34,900 nt of DNA from a bacterium. GTDB lineage: Bacteria > CSSED10-310 > JAFGSJ01. Positions 23,234 to 31,302 of the stretch are shown in pieces. Position 1 is the first letter of the stretch, and every line of letters starts with the position of its first letter. The position numbers and the translations under genes were made by a program. The DNA lies in the NCBI GenBank assembly GCA_016934675.1, contig JAFGSJ010000122.1, positions 1-34,900 on the forward strand, written 5' to 3'. A model generated the notes under the pieces. The model was not told the origin of the DNA, did not search any database, and was given only the letters and a program-made list of their open reading frames with translations.

Positions 23234-23295
23234 CCCTGCTCCTTACCGGTCCGCTGCGGCTGAACGTGATGTGACGTGAATTGTCTCTGATTATC

Positions 23296-23324
23296 TGTTT
23301 AGCTGGTCGATCCCGATTCGTCAA
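23296..23324 (-). promoter_or_regulatory. Candidate gmhB promoter
   Basis: Minus strand TTGACG (23324-23319), a 17-base spacer and TAAACA (23301-23296), ~65 bases upstream of the gmhB start. The -35 is good and the -10 fair. Confidence 0.45.
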
Positions 23325-23396
23325 GTTGACCGTGATCAAAGGGCTTCCTTATGTGCGCCGGAAGTCTAGCTCATGCTTTATCAGCTAAATTATAGC

Positions 23397-23425
23397 TTGA
23401 CAGATAGGGGCTATTATGTTAGTAT
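23397..23425 (+). promoter_or_regulatory. Sigma-70-type promoter of the TPR protein gene
   Basis: TTGACA (23397-23402), a 17-base spacer and TAGTAT (23420-23425): a consensus -35 and a good -10. The start is expected near 23432, giving a leader of ~70 bases with AGAGGA shortly before the ATG at 23501. Confidence 0.7.
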
Positions 23426-23500
23426 ATAGAAGCACAGTTGAACATGAAGATGGTTTCCGCTATGTAGCCGGGCAACACTGTCCGGAGAGGATTTGTATAT

Positions 23501-26500
23501 ATGGTTGCAATCAACAAGAAAAAGGTCTTGAAGATAGCCCAGAAGCATGTCAAAAAAGGCAACTGGGATGCCGCTATCGATGAATACAAAAAACTGATCG
23601 AGGACAGCCCCAAGGACCGTAATCTGCACAACACTGTCGGTGATCTGTATTCCAAAAAGGGTGATAATGAGTTAGCGATCGAAGAGTACAAGCAGGCGGC
23701 CAAATCATTTGAAGAAGATGGCTTTGTTCCGCAAACCATAGCCCTGTATCGCAAGATTTTACGGATCGACAATTCCCGGGTCGAAGTCTATTCGAAGCTG
23801 GCCCAGTTGTACTCGGACCAGGGTTTAACCCGTGAAGCGATCGCCCAGTTTAAGATCGTAGCCGACCATTACACCAAGAAGGGCAATGTTAAAAAGGCCC
23901 TAGATACATACAAACAAATAGCCGATCTGGACCCCAGCAACCTGAAGGTCCGGATACGACTGGCTGAATTGTACAATAAAGAGGGTTTGAAAGATCAGGC
24001 CATTACCGAATATTTGACTATTGCCGATATGCTCAATAAAAAGGGCTCAGTCGAGGAAAGTTTCCATTGCCTGCAGAAGATTATCGAGATTGATCCCCAA
24101 CATCTCGAAGCACAGAAAGGTTTGGCTAAACTTTATATTAATAAGGGTGTTTTCGAGAAAGCGGTCAATTCCCTGGAAGTCATGCTCGAAAATGACCCCG
24201 ACAATCCCCAGACCCTGTTTCTCGTCGGGAAAGCCTATTTCAAAGCGGGCAGTTACGAACAAGCCCAGGCTGCATTCGAAAAAATATTGAGTATGGATCC
24301 GAGCCAGATTGGCGTTAGGGAAAACCTGGGCCGGGTTTATCTCCAGAAGGGCGAGTATGACAGTGCTTTATTCCAATTTGATCTGGTGATCGACAATTTT
24401 ATCCAGAAAAAAGAGTATGAATTGGCCAAAAATCTGCTGAATCGCCTGATCCAGTTTAAATCGGACAATGTCAGAATCCGAGAACGACTGGTCGAAATTT
24501 ACCAAAAAATGGGTGATGAAAACCGAATGCTTGAAGAATATAAGTCCCTGGCCACACTCTATATCGACCAGAATGAAATCAACAAGGCGATCAATGTTTA
24601 CGACAATCTGGTCCAGCATTTTCCTGATGATCCGGACCTGAAAAAACAGTTGGAAAAACTGAAAAAGCAAAAGCAGTCGGATTTCGTCGTTGAACAGCCC
24701 CAGGGTTTGGAAGAGGAGATTGAAAAGGAACTTGACGATATCAGTGTCGATGACCTGATGTCTGAGGGCGGGATCGAGGTCTCGCTTGATCAGGATATCG
24801 ATGTGCCACTCGTGGATGCTTCAATCGAGGACGTTGATCTCAACCACGTGGTCCAGGACGAGAAACCAACCAAAGTCGAGGATATTGATCTCGAAATTGA
24901 TGAGACTGAGCTTGATCTGGGGTCTGAAATCGAAGATCAGAATATTGAATTCTCCGAAGATGTTTTTGATGAAGATCAGGGTGAAAGTGAAGTCGAGGTC
25001 CCGATCGGCGATCAGATCGACCTGATCGAAGCCGGGACCATGGACCAGGATGATGACCTGGATGTCCCGATCGAAGAAGAAGTTGATGAATCCGAAGAAA
25101 TGTCCGAGACGCTCGATCCCGATATTGACATTCCGATAGAAGAAGCTGATGAAGCTGACGAGGATATCGATGTTCCGGTGGTTAATCAGGCTGAAATTGA
25201 GACATATCAAGAGTCTGCTGCCCCGGAAGAGGCTCCGGAAGAAGAACTGACCGACGAAAAGATCATCGAGGACCATCTCTATCATTCGGAAGTCTATATC
25301 AAATATGGCATGACTGACAAAGCAATCGAGCATTTAAACTCGATTGTTAAGATTTCTCCCTCTCACAAAGACGCACATGTGAAGATGTGCCAACTGCATA
25401 AAGATAAGGGTAATGCAGACAAAGCTGCTGAAGAAGCCCTGTTTCTGGCAGAACTATTCGAAAAAGAAGGAGATCAGGCTCAAGCGACCAAGTATTTTGA
25501 GTTACTCGCTGAATTGAAACCCGATCATCCGGCTGTGCCGACCGGTGTTTCGAAGAAAGGTAAGGCCGCGAGTAGAGTTAAGGAAGTCATGCCTGAGCAA
25601 GAGGCTGCGGTATCTGAGCAGGAATTTCCCGTGGGCATGGCATCTGATCTCGAGGGTTCCGTTGATCTGTCCCTTGAAGAGGATGTTGACCTCGAGAGTG
25701 ATATGGACTTGGGTTCTGGACCTGCGATCATATCTGCACCGGCCTCCAAACCTGTCGCAGAACGGCCTAAGGTAACGCCATCCAAAACCAAAGTCGGGGC
25801 CATGGATTTTCTCGATTCTATTAAAACCGGGAAAAAAGCGAAGAAATCGACCACACCGGTTCCGGGGCTATCCGATCTCGAAAAACTGGCCTCGAAAAAG
25901 ATCAAGGCTTCCGCACAATCGCTCAGTCGTCTTGATTCTTTAGCTGCTTCGGTCTTGAAGCCAGGTAAAAAACCTAAAGCGGGCAAAGCAACGGAAGACG
26001 CTTTATCCGAACTCGAATCCAGTCTGGTGGGCGTGACCAAGAAAAAGATGGGAATCACTCCATCACAACCGGTCTCAGTGGCTGAACTTGCCACCAGAAC
26101 GGGAAAAGACCTTGTCAAAGAGAAACCACCGGCAAAAACCAAAGAGGTCACTCCCGACGATTACAGTCAAGAGATGGAAGAGGCTGATTTCTACATTCAA
26201 CAGGGACTTATTGATGAAGCCAGGCGGATATATTCACTCATTCTCAAGAAATATCCTGGTGCTGATGATATCAGGGAAAAGCTCGAAGCCCTCAGTCCGG
26301 ACCAGGAAATTGGGGAAGAAGCCGAGATCTCGGGTTTGGGCGAGGAACTTGTCGAGGAACAGGCCCGGGACGATCTGTTTGACGAGTCGGCTGAATCCGA
26401 ACTGGAACATGAAGAAAGCAGTAGCAATCTTGATTTTGGCCTGGGCGAGGAAATGTCAGGGGTCAAATCGACCTTTGATGAAGACGATGAAGGCGATGAT

Positions 26501-27067
26501 TTCTTCAATCTGGACGGTGATTCGAACGATGAGGGTATTGACCTGTTTGCAGATGTGAGCGAGAGCGAGGAAAAGAGCACCGAGCACAGCCTGCAAGACC
26601 TCTTTGATGAATTTAAAAAAGGCGTCGATGAACAGGTTTCGAGTGAAGATTATGAAACACATTATAATCTGGGCATTGCCTACAAGGAAATGGGCTTGGT
26701 CGAAGAAGCAATCTCGGAATTTGAAAAAGCAGCCCGCTCTAAAGATATGTTTCTGCAATGTTGCAGTATGATCGGTTTGTGCCATATGGAAGGCGGTGAC
26801 TACAGTTCGGCTATCGCGGAATTTTCCAAGGGGATCGAAACCCCGGGTTATGCTCCGGAAGATTATCTTGGCTTGGAGTATGATCGCGGCTTATGTCAGG
26901 AAATAATCGAGGATTATGAAGGTGCCTTTACTTCCTTTTCAAAGGTGTATGAACTCGATGCCAAATTCAGGGAAGTATCGGCCAAAATTAAGGATTTACG
27001 TAAACTGGTAAAACCGAGAGACCCCAATTCATCTCCCGGTTCCAGTGGTAATGTTTCGTATGTGTGA
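23501..27067 (+). CDS. Giant TPR protein with acidic repeat region
   Basis: 1188 residues, no signal peptide and no membrane segment, so cytoplasmic. Residues ~1-390 are a run of about ten tetratricopeptide repeats in the x-A-I-x-x-Y-K pattern (AIDEYKKLIEDSPKDRNLHN, AIAQFKIVADHY and so on). Residues ~395-590 are extremely acidic, with a recurring DID[VI]P[IL] short motif (DIDVPL, VEVPIG, DLDVPIEEE, DIDIPIEEA, DIDVPV). A TPR block follows at ~590-680, then a Ser/Lys/Ala-rich linker, one TPR at ~885-930, a second acidic stretch, and a C-terminal TPR block at ~1050-1170. TPR arrays are protein-binding scaffolds; the acidic DIDVP repeats may be short binding motifs. Similar long TPR proteins are common in Deltaproteobacteria but poorly characterised. 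Function unknown. Confidence 0.88.
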   Translation: MVAINKKKVLKIAQKHVKKGNWDAAIDEYKKLIEDSPKDRNLHNTVGDLYSKKGDNELAIEEYKQAAKSFEEDGFVPQTIALYRKILRIDNSRVEVYSKLAQLYSDQGLTREAIAQFKIVADHYTKKGNVKKALDTYKQIADLDPSNLKVRIRLAELYNKEGLKDQAITEYLTIADMLNKKGSVEESFHCLQKIIEIDPQHLEAQKGLAKLYINKGVFEKAVNSLEVMLENDPDNPQTLFLVGKAYFKAGSYEQAQAAFEKILSMDPSQIGVRENLGRVYLQKGEYDSALFQFDLVIDNFIQKKEYELAKNLLNRLIQFKSDNVRIRERLVEIYQKMGDENRMLEEYKSLATLYIDQNEINKAINVYDNLVQHFPDDPDLKKQLEKLKKQKQSDFVVEQPQGLEEEIEKELDDISVDDLMSEGGIEVSLDQDIDVPLVDASIEDVDLNHVVQDEKPTKVEDIDLEIDETELDLGSEIEDQNIEFSEDVFDEDQGESEVEVPIGDQIDLIEAGTMDQDDDLDVPIEEEVDESEEMSETLDPDIDIPIEEADEADEDIDVPVVNQAEIETYQESAAPEEAPEEELTDEKIIEDHLYHSEVYIKYGMTDKAIEHLNSIVKISPSHKDAHVKMCQLHKDKGNADKAAEEALFLAELFEKEGDQAQATKYFELLAELKPDHPAVPTGVSKKGKAASRVKEVMPEQEAAVSEQEFPVGMASDLEGSVDLSLEEDVDLESDMDLGSGPAIISAPASKPVAERPKVTPSKTKVGAMDFLDSIKTGKKAKKSTTPVPGLSDLEKLASKKIKASAQSLSRLDSLAASVLKPGKKPKAGKATEDALSELESSLVGVTKKKMGITPSQPVSVAELATRTGKDLVKEKPPAKTKEVTPDDYSQEMEEADFYIQQGLIDEARRIYSLILKKYPGADDIREKLEALSPDQEIGEEAEISGLGEELVEEQARDDLFDESAESELEHEESSSNLDFGLGEEMSGVKSTFDEDDEGDDFFNLDGDSNDEGIDLFADVSESEEKSTEHSLQDLFDEFKKGVDEQVSSEDYETHYNLGIAYKEMGLVEEAISEFEKAARSKDMFLQCCSMIGLCHMEGGDYSSAIAEFSKGIETPGYAPEDYLGLEYDRGLCQEIIEDYEGAFTSFSKVYELDAKFREVSAKIKDLRKLVKPRDPNSSPGSSGNVSYV

Positions 27068-27100
27068 ATGACCATGTTTCATAGAATGATTACTCTTTTC

Positions 27101-27141
27101 TGATCAGTGGACTAGCACAAGGAATCTGATACCACTGATCA
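27101..27141. repeat. 10-bp perfect inverted repeat between the TPR gene and the tRNA
   Basis: TGATCAGTGG (27101-27110) and CCACTGATCA (27132-27141) are exact complements around a 21-base loop. They lie ~35 bases after the TPR gene stop and ~20 bases before the tRNA. No U-tract follows, so it may be a factor-dependent terminator, an RNA-processing signal or an operator. Confidence 0.5.
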
Positions 27142-27162
27142 TCAGGACCGATTGCACGATAT

Positions 27163-27235
27163 GCGGGCATAACTCAGTTGGTAGAGTACAAGCTTCCCAA
27201 GCTTGGGGTCGCGGGTTCGAATCCCGTTGCCCGCT
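27163..27235 (+). tRNA. tRNA-Gly(CCC)
   Basis: A complete 73-base cloverleaf. The acceptor stem GCGGGCA pairs with TGCCCGC. The D arm is ACTC/AGTTGGTA/GAGT and the anticodon arm CAAGC/TTCCCAA/GCTTG, with anticodon CCC. The variable loop is GGGTC and the T arm GCGGG/TTCGAAT/CCCGT. U is the discriminator, as normal for bacterial tRNA-Gly. The 3' CCA is not encoded. It reads GGG codons. The next gene begins 23 bases after the tRNA end, so tRNA and mRNA may be made together and cut apart. Confidence 0.97.
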
Positions 27236-27258
27236 TCTCTATTATGGGGGACACATTT

Positions 27259-28122
27259 ATGAGTTTTTTCAAGAAATCAAAAACCGGTGAACAGCCAAAA
27301 CCGGACAATATTGTCAAAACAGGTGAGTTCTCTATCAAGGACCAGAAGACTAAGGAGTTTCCGGAACCCGCACGCGAACCTGAACGTGAGTCTGCTCCGG
27401 ATAAGGATAAATCGCAAAACCCAAAATTGTTCTCGCCTTTTTTGAAGAAATCGACTGAGGGCAAAAACAGTCAAGCACCCCCGGCTTCGAAAACGACCAT
27501 CGGCAAGACCGTCGTGGTGACGGGTGAAATCTCCGGGGGGGAAGAGGTTTTTATCGAGGGTCGGGTCGATGGCGATATTGTGGTCCTGAATCGCATCGGT
27601 GTGGGTATTACCGGCAAGGTCGAGGGCAAAATCGAAGCCCAGGAAATCAAGATATCCGGTAAGGTCTTGGGTGATATCACCGCGATCAATAAACTTGAAG
27701 TAGCTGCAACGGGCGATATTTCCGGGCGTATTTCCTCCCCACGCATTATCGTTTCTGAGGGAGCAACTCTTGAAGGAGCCATGACCACTTCTCGAGGTCG
27801 TGCTCTGATCAAAGATAGAACACAAGGTCAATCCGAACTCGCCCCTTCTCTGCAAACACTCGATCAGAACAACGTAGTGTCCGTGACCGACACCAATATC
27901 TCGGCCCAGCCAGGACCGTCTATGGAACCCGTTCCAGGTCCGGAACCGGAGAATACACAGAGCGAATCAAACGATCAGGATGGACCCGGACCGGATACCG
28001 ACAACCAGAAAAGTAATTCTTTGTCCGATGCGGGACCCAACAATGAGCAATTGCCCCTTAATGTGATTGATCCGCCATTCTCTTCAAATCATCACAACAA
28101 AAAGAAACACAAACGACGCTAG
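27259..28122 (+). CDS. Bactofilin (polymer-forming cytoskeletal protein)
   Basis: 287 residues. The bactofilin beta-helix core lies at ~78-185: KTVVVTGEISGGEEVFIEG, GDIVVLNRIGVGITGKVEG and SGKVLGDITAINKLEVAATG, with a regular Gly-x-Ile rhythm that builds the right-handed helix. It is flanked by a charged, probably disordered N-terminus (1-77) and a long Pro/Asn/Gln-rich C-terminal tail (190-275) ending in a basic NKKKHKRR. Bactofilins polymerise without nucleotide and organise cell shape, polar machinery or stalks. I chose the ATG at 27259 because GGGGGA stands 7 bases upstream; earlier in-frame starts fall at or inside the tRNA. The extended tail is longer than in small bactofilins. Confidence 0.92.
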   Translation: MSFFKKSKTGEQPKPDNIVKTGEFSIKDQKTKEFPEPAREPERESAPDKDKSQNPKLFSPFLKKSTEGKNSQAPPASKTTIGKTVVVTGEISGGEEVFIEGRVDGDIVVLNRIGVGITGKVEGKIEAQEIKISGKVLGDITAINKLEVAATGDISGRISSPRIIVSEGATLEGAMTTSRGRALIKDRTQGQSELAPSLQTLDQNNVVSVTDTNISAQPGPSMEPVPGPEPENTQSESNDQDGPGPDTDNQKSNSLSDAGPNNEQLPLNVIDPPFSSNHHNKKKHKRR

Positions 28123-28133
28123 GACTCTCCGTC

Positions 28134-28154
28134 TCGACCGGCCAAAACGGTCGA
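28134..28154 (+). terminator. Hairpin after the bactofilin gene
   Basis: TCGACCG, a 7-base loop and CGGTCGA form a perfect 7-bp stem, 12 bases after the stop codon. It is followed by CTTCTCG, so the U-run is weak. A plausible terminator that separates bactofilin from folE2. Confidence 0.5.
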
Positions 28155-28286
28155 CTTCTCGTGAAGGCAATACACAAGCGTTGACAACATAGTCGGACCG
28201 TTCTAGTCCTGTGTAGGATTCGAATGCAACTGGATACGGAAATGACGCGAGGAGGGCCGCCTTCCCCTCATTGAGGTGAGTCAATC

Positions 28287-29078
28287 ATGGCTGAAATATT
28301 GAGCGATGTTCAGATGGAAACGCCGCAACAGATCATCGATATTGATCGGGTAGGTGTCCGTAACATCGAGTATCCGATCTCGGTCAGAGATAAAACACGC
28401 GACGTACAACCCACTATCGCCCGGATTAGTATGTATGTCAGCCTGCCCGGCATTTTCAGGGGCACGCATATGAGTCGCTTCTTCATTATTTTGAATAAGC
28501 ACAGGGGCTTGATTACTCAGGACATTCTCAAGTCCTTACTCGAAGAGATGATGCTTGAATTGCAGGCCCAATCCGCCCAGATCGAAATACGTTTCCCCTA
28601 TTTTATCGAAAAGGAAGCCCCTATCTCAGGTATGAAAAGCTTGATGAACTATGAGTGCGGTTTCTTTGCCTCCTTAAATCAGACAAAAGTTTTCGAGCAG
28701 TATTTCGAGGTCAATGTGCCGGTCTTGAATCTCTGTCCCTGCTCGAAGGAAATCAGCCGTTTTGGCGCACACAACCAGCGTAGTATTGTCACGGTCCGAA
28801 TCTGTTCACGAAAATTGATCTGGATTGAAGACATCATCGACCTGGTCGAAGGCTGTGCTTCATCTCCCCTCTATTCCCTGCTCAAGCGTGAAGATGAAAA
28901 ATACGTGACCGAACAAGCCTACAATAAGCCCCGATTCGTCGAGGACGTTGTCCGGGAGATCGCCTATAACCTGGACCGGTTTGGGCGAATAAACTGGTAT
29001 GAAGTCGAGTCTGAAAACCAGGAAAGCATTCACAATCACAATGTCTATGCCAGTATCCGTAAAACCTGTTCGAGTTAG
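28287..29078 (+). CDS. folE2: GTP cyclohydrolase IB (FolE2 family)
   Basis: 263 residues, normal for FolE2. Family motifs: IARISMYVSLPG, RGTHMSRF (59-65), NLCPCSKEIS with the metal-binding and catalytic C150, GAHNQRS with H162, and EKYVTEQAYNKPRFVED. It converts GTP to dihydroneopterin triphosphate, the first step to folate and, via QueD, to queuosine. Type IB is metal-promiscuous and often replaces zinc-dependent FolE when zinc is short. GAGGTGA lies 7 bases before the ATG. No other folate or queuosine gene is adjacent, and no Zur-like site was recognised in the 164-base upstream gap, which contains TTGACA at 28181 without a convincing -10. Confidence 0.94.
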   Translation: MAEILSDVQMETPQQIIDIDRVGVRNIEYPISVRDKTRDVQPTIARISMYVSLPGIFRGTHMSRFFIILNKHRGLITQDILKSLLEEMMLELQAQSAQIEIRFPYFIEKEAPISGMKSLMNYECGFFASLNQTKVFEQYFEVNVPVLNLCPCSKEISRFGAHNQRSIVTVRICSRKLIWIEDIIDLVEGCASSPLYSLLKREDEKYVTEQAYNKPRFVEDVVREIAYNLDRFGRINWYEVESENQESIHNHNVYASIRKTCSS

Positions 29079-29161
29079 TCAAATACACGGAACCCGCCGT
29101 TCTTGCAGTCGGTTCATTCCTGGACCGGCCCGGCCCGATTACCGTGACCGGAACCCATGAG

Positions 29162-31279
29162 ATGTCAACAATGCTGCCCTTCATCAGTGTCATCCTGCCG
29201 TTTTACAATGCAGAAAGGACAATCGCACTCTGTCTCGAGGCCCTACTTGATCAGGATTACCCTGATTTTGAAATCATCGCGGTCAATGATTGTTCCGACG
29301 ATGACTCGCTGGCCTATATGCAATCTATAGCTGAACAGCATCAATCCGGTCCGTCTCTGACCATAATAAACAACAGTTCGAGACTGGGGGCACACCGCTC
29401 TCGACTCAGAGCAGTTACCCTGGCCGCAGGTCCGATAATTGCTTTCATTGATGCCGATTGTCAAGCCCCGAACGGATGGTTGCGTCTGATCGCTCAACTC
29501 TTGTCCAGCTCTGTCGTTGGACTGGGCGGTCAATACCGCATCCCCGATCACCTGCCCCTCATAGCCCGTTTCGAGACCAGATCGCTCCTGGACTCCTGGT
29601 ACAGGAATATGCCCGATCATACTCACCATATAGCCACCGGTTGCGGTGCGGTCTGGAAAAAATATCTTGGACCCGAGGTCTGGACTACCGGCTTTGAGTT
29701 TAGTGATCTTACCTCGGGTGACGATACCATGCTCTCCCAGGCATTATTGAAATTCGGCGATTTACATTACAATCGGGATTTTTTTGTCTGGCACCATACT
29801 CGACCGACCCTGGCCAAGTATTTGAATCAGCAATACAGACGCGGTCGAAGCAGAACACGGATGTCGTTCATGAACAAGTCTGAAAAGGGTCACCCGCCAA
29901 CAGTTTCGGCCACTAATGCTCTGATCCAGATCGGCAGTACCTGCCTTCTCGGACTGGCACTGTGCTGCCTGTTCTACGGAATGCCAGTCATGGCCCTCAT
30001 CTGTTTTCTGCCCTTTCTCTTCCTGCAGAGAAACTTGGTCAAAGATGCAATCGCCGCCGCTGAAACAGCACCCTTCTTCCTGCTACTCTTTCCGCTTGTT
30101 TTTTTTCGAAACTGTGCCTGGATGGCCGGTGCTGTCCGGGAAGTATTCAGGTTGGTTGGAGCCAAGACTGACGCGTTCTTTAGTCGAATAGGCTTGCCCC
30201 GTTCCCTGTTCCGTCTCCTCCGGAACCTCTTTGCCCGAAACAGACCCTCCTATCTGATTTTTTTCGTCACGGCCCGATGCAATGCCCGTTGCCGGAATTG
30301 CTTCTATTGGCAGAATATCGTGCGGGCTGATGAAAAACAGGAATTGGACCTTGATCAGATTGACCGTTTTTGCCGTCATGCGGGTAGCATTCCTTACCTG
30401 ACCCTGACTGGAGGCGAACCCTTTCTCAGAAATGACCTCGCTGCAATAGCCGAATTGTTCTATAAATACTGTGGTAGCCAGTTTCTGGTCATCCCAACCA
30501 ATGGCTTGATGCCTGAAAGAATCTCCCGGACCGTCGCCGATATTCTTGAAAAATGCCCCCGGATTTCCCTGAAGGTCCAGCTCTCACTCGATGCCTTCCG
30601 CGAAACGCATGACCGATTGCGTGGGGTTACTGGCACCTTCGACAAGGTCCTGGAAACGTATCATGCTCTTTTGCCCATCCGGAAACAGTCAAAACGTTTC
30701 AATATCGATATTTCGACCGTGCTCTACCCCGAGAGTGCCGATCAGGCCATGGCCCTGGTCGAATTCGTCCGGGACAAACTCGATATTGACAATCATACTC
30801 TGGCCTTGCCCCGAACAGACAGCCGGCAACCATTGGACCCCAAGGACGTATCCGCCCCATATTTCGCCTGGATGGACTATCGGGCTGGACATGCATTGAA
30901 ACCACAAAAGCGTCCGTTTTCAGGACTTTTTCGCGCGATCTACGAGTATAATCTGGAAGTCATGAAAAAGACACTTGAACACAACAGTATGGTCCTGCCC
31001 TGTAAAGCCGGACGCAAGATGCTGATCCTGGACGAAAAAGGCATAATGTACCCTTGTGAGCCTCTGCACAAAACACTCGGCAATATCAAGGATTATGATT
31101 ATAAGCTCGAAGCGTTGTGCCGAGCCCCCGAATTCCGGAAAACAGTACAATGGATTCAAGATACGTCCTGTTTTTGTGCCTGGGAATGTGCGGTCCAGAT
31201 GAATATCGCTCTTTCGTTCCGGACCTACCCCGCCTTGCTGATGCGCTGGCTGGGCTCATACTTCAAACCGCTGCGTTGA
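29162..31279 (+). CDS. Glycosyltransferase family 2 fused to radical SAM/SPASM protein
   Basis: 705 residues. Residues 1-240 form a GT2 GT-A fold: SVILPFYNAERTI, VNDCSDD, IDADC (DxD, D97/D99), GDD (187-188) and QYRRG, which suggests a processive or polyprenyl-type transferase. Hydrophobic segments at ~253-290 and ~302-322 would anchor it in the inner membrane. Residues ~360-560 are a radical SAM core with TARCNARCRNC (C373, C377, C380) and LTGGEP (415-420). The C-terminal SPASM-like region has C614, C632, C670, C672 and C676 for auxiliary iron-sulfur clusters. The pair on one chain suggests that a glycan or lipid is both glycosylated and radically modified at the membrane. The start is uncertain: an ATG at 29162, an ATG at 29171 or a GTG at 29144 all lack a strong site. 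Confidence 0.9.
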   Translation: MSTMLPFISVILPFYNAERTIALCLEALLDQDYPDFEIIAVNDCSDDDSLAYMQSIAEQHQSGPSLTIINNSSRLGAHRSRLRAVTLAAGPIIAFIDADCQAPNGWLRLIAQLLSSSVVGLGGQYRIPDHLPLIARFETRSLLDSWYRNMPDHTHHIATGCGAVWKKYLGPEVWTTGFEFSDLTSGDDTMLSQALLKFGDLHYNRDFFVWHHTRPTLAKYLNQQYRRGRSRTRMSFMNKSEKGHPPTVSATNALIQIGSTCLLGLALCCLFYGMPVMALICFLPFLFLQRNLVKDAIAAAETAPFFLLLFPLVFFRNCAWMAGAVREVFRLVGAKTDAFFSRIGLPRSLFRLLRNLFARNRPSYLIFFVTARCNARCRNCFYWQNIVRADEKQELDLDQIDRFCRHAGSIPYLTLTGGEPFLRNDLAAIAELFYKYCGSQFLVIPTNGLMPERISRTVADILEKCPRISLKVQLSLDAFRETHDRLRGVTGTFDKVLETYHALLPIRKQSKRFNIDISTVLYPESADQAMALVEFVRDKLDIDNHTLALPRTDSRQPLDPKDVSAPYFAWMDYRAGHALKPQKRPFSGLFRAIYEYNLEVMKKTLEHNSMVLPCKAGRKMLILDEKGIMYPCEPLHKTLGNIKDYDYKLEALCRAPEFRKTVQWIQDTSCFCAWECAVQMNIALSFRTYPALLMRWLGSYFKPLR

Positions 31280-31302
31280 ATCTTGCTTTTTGGGTCCACC
31301 AC

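Noticed and set aside
24821..25333. 170-codon minus-strand frame rich in Phe and Ile.
   Set aside because: Mirror of the acidic repeats of the TPR protein: GAT/GAA-rich coding produces Ile/Phe-rich antisense frames.
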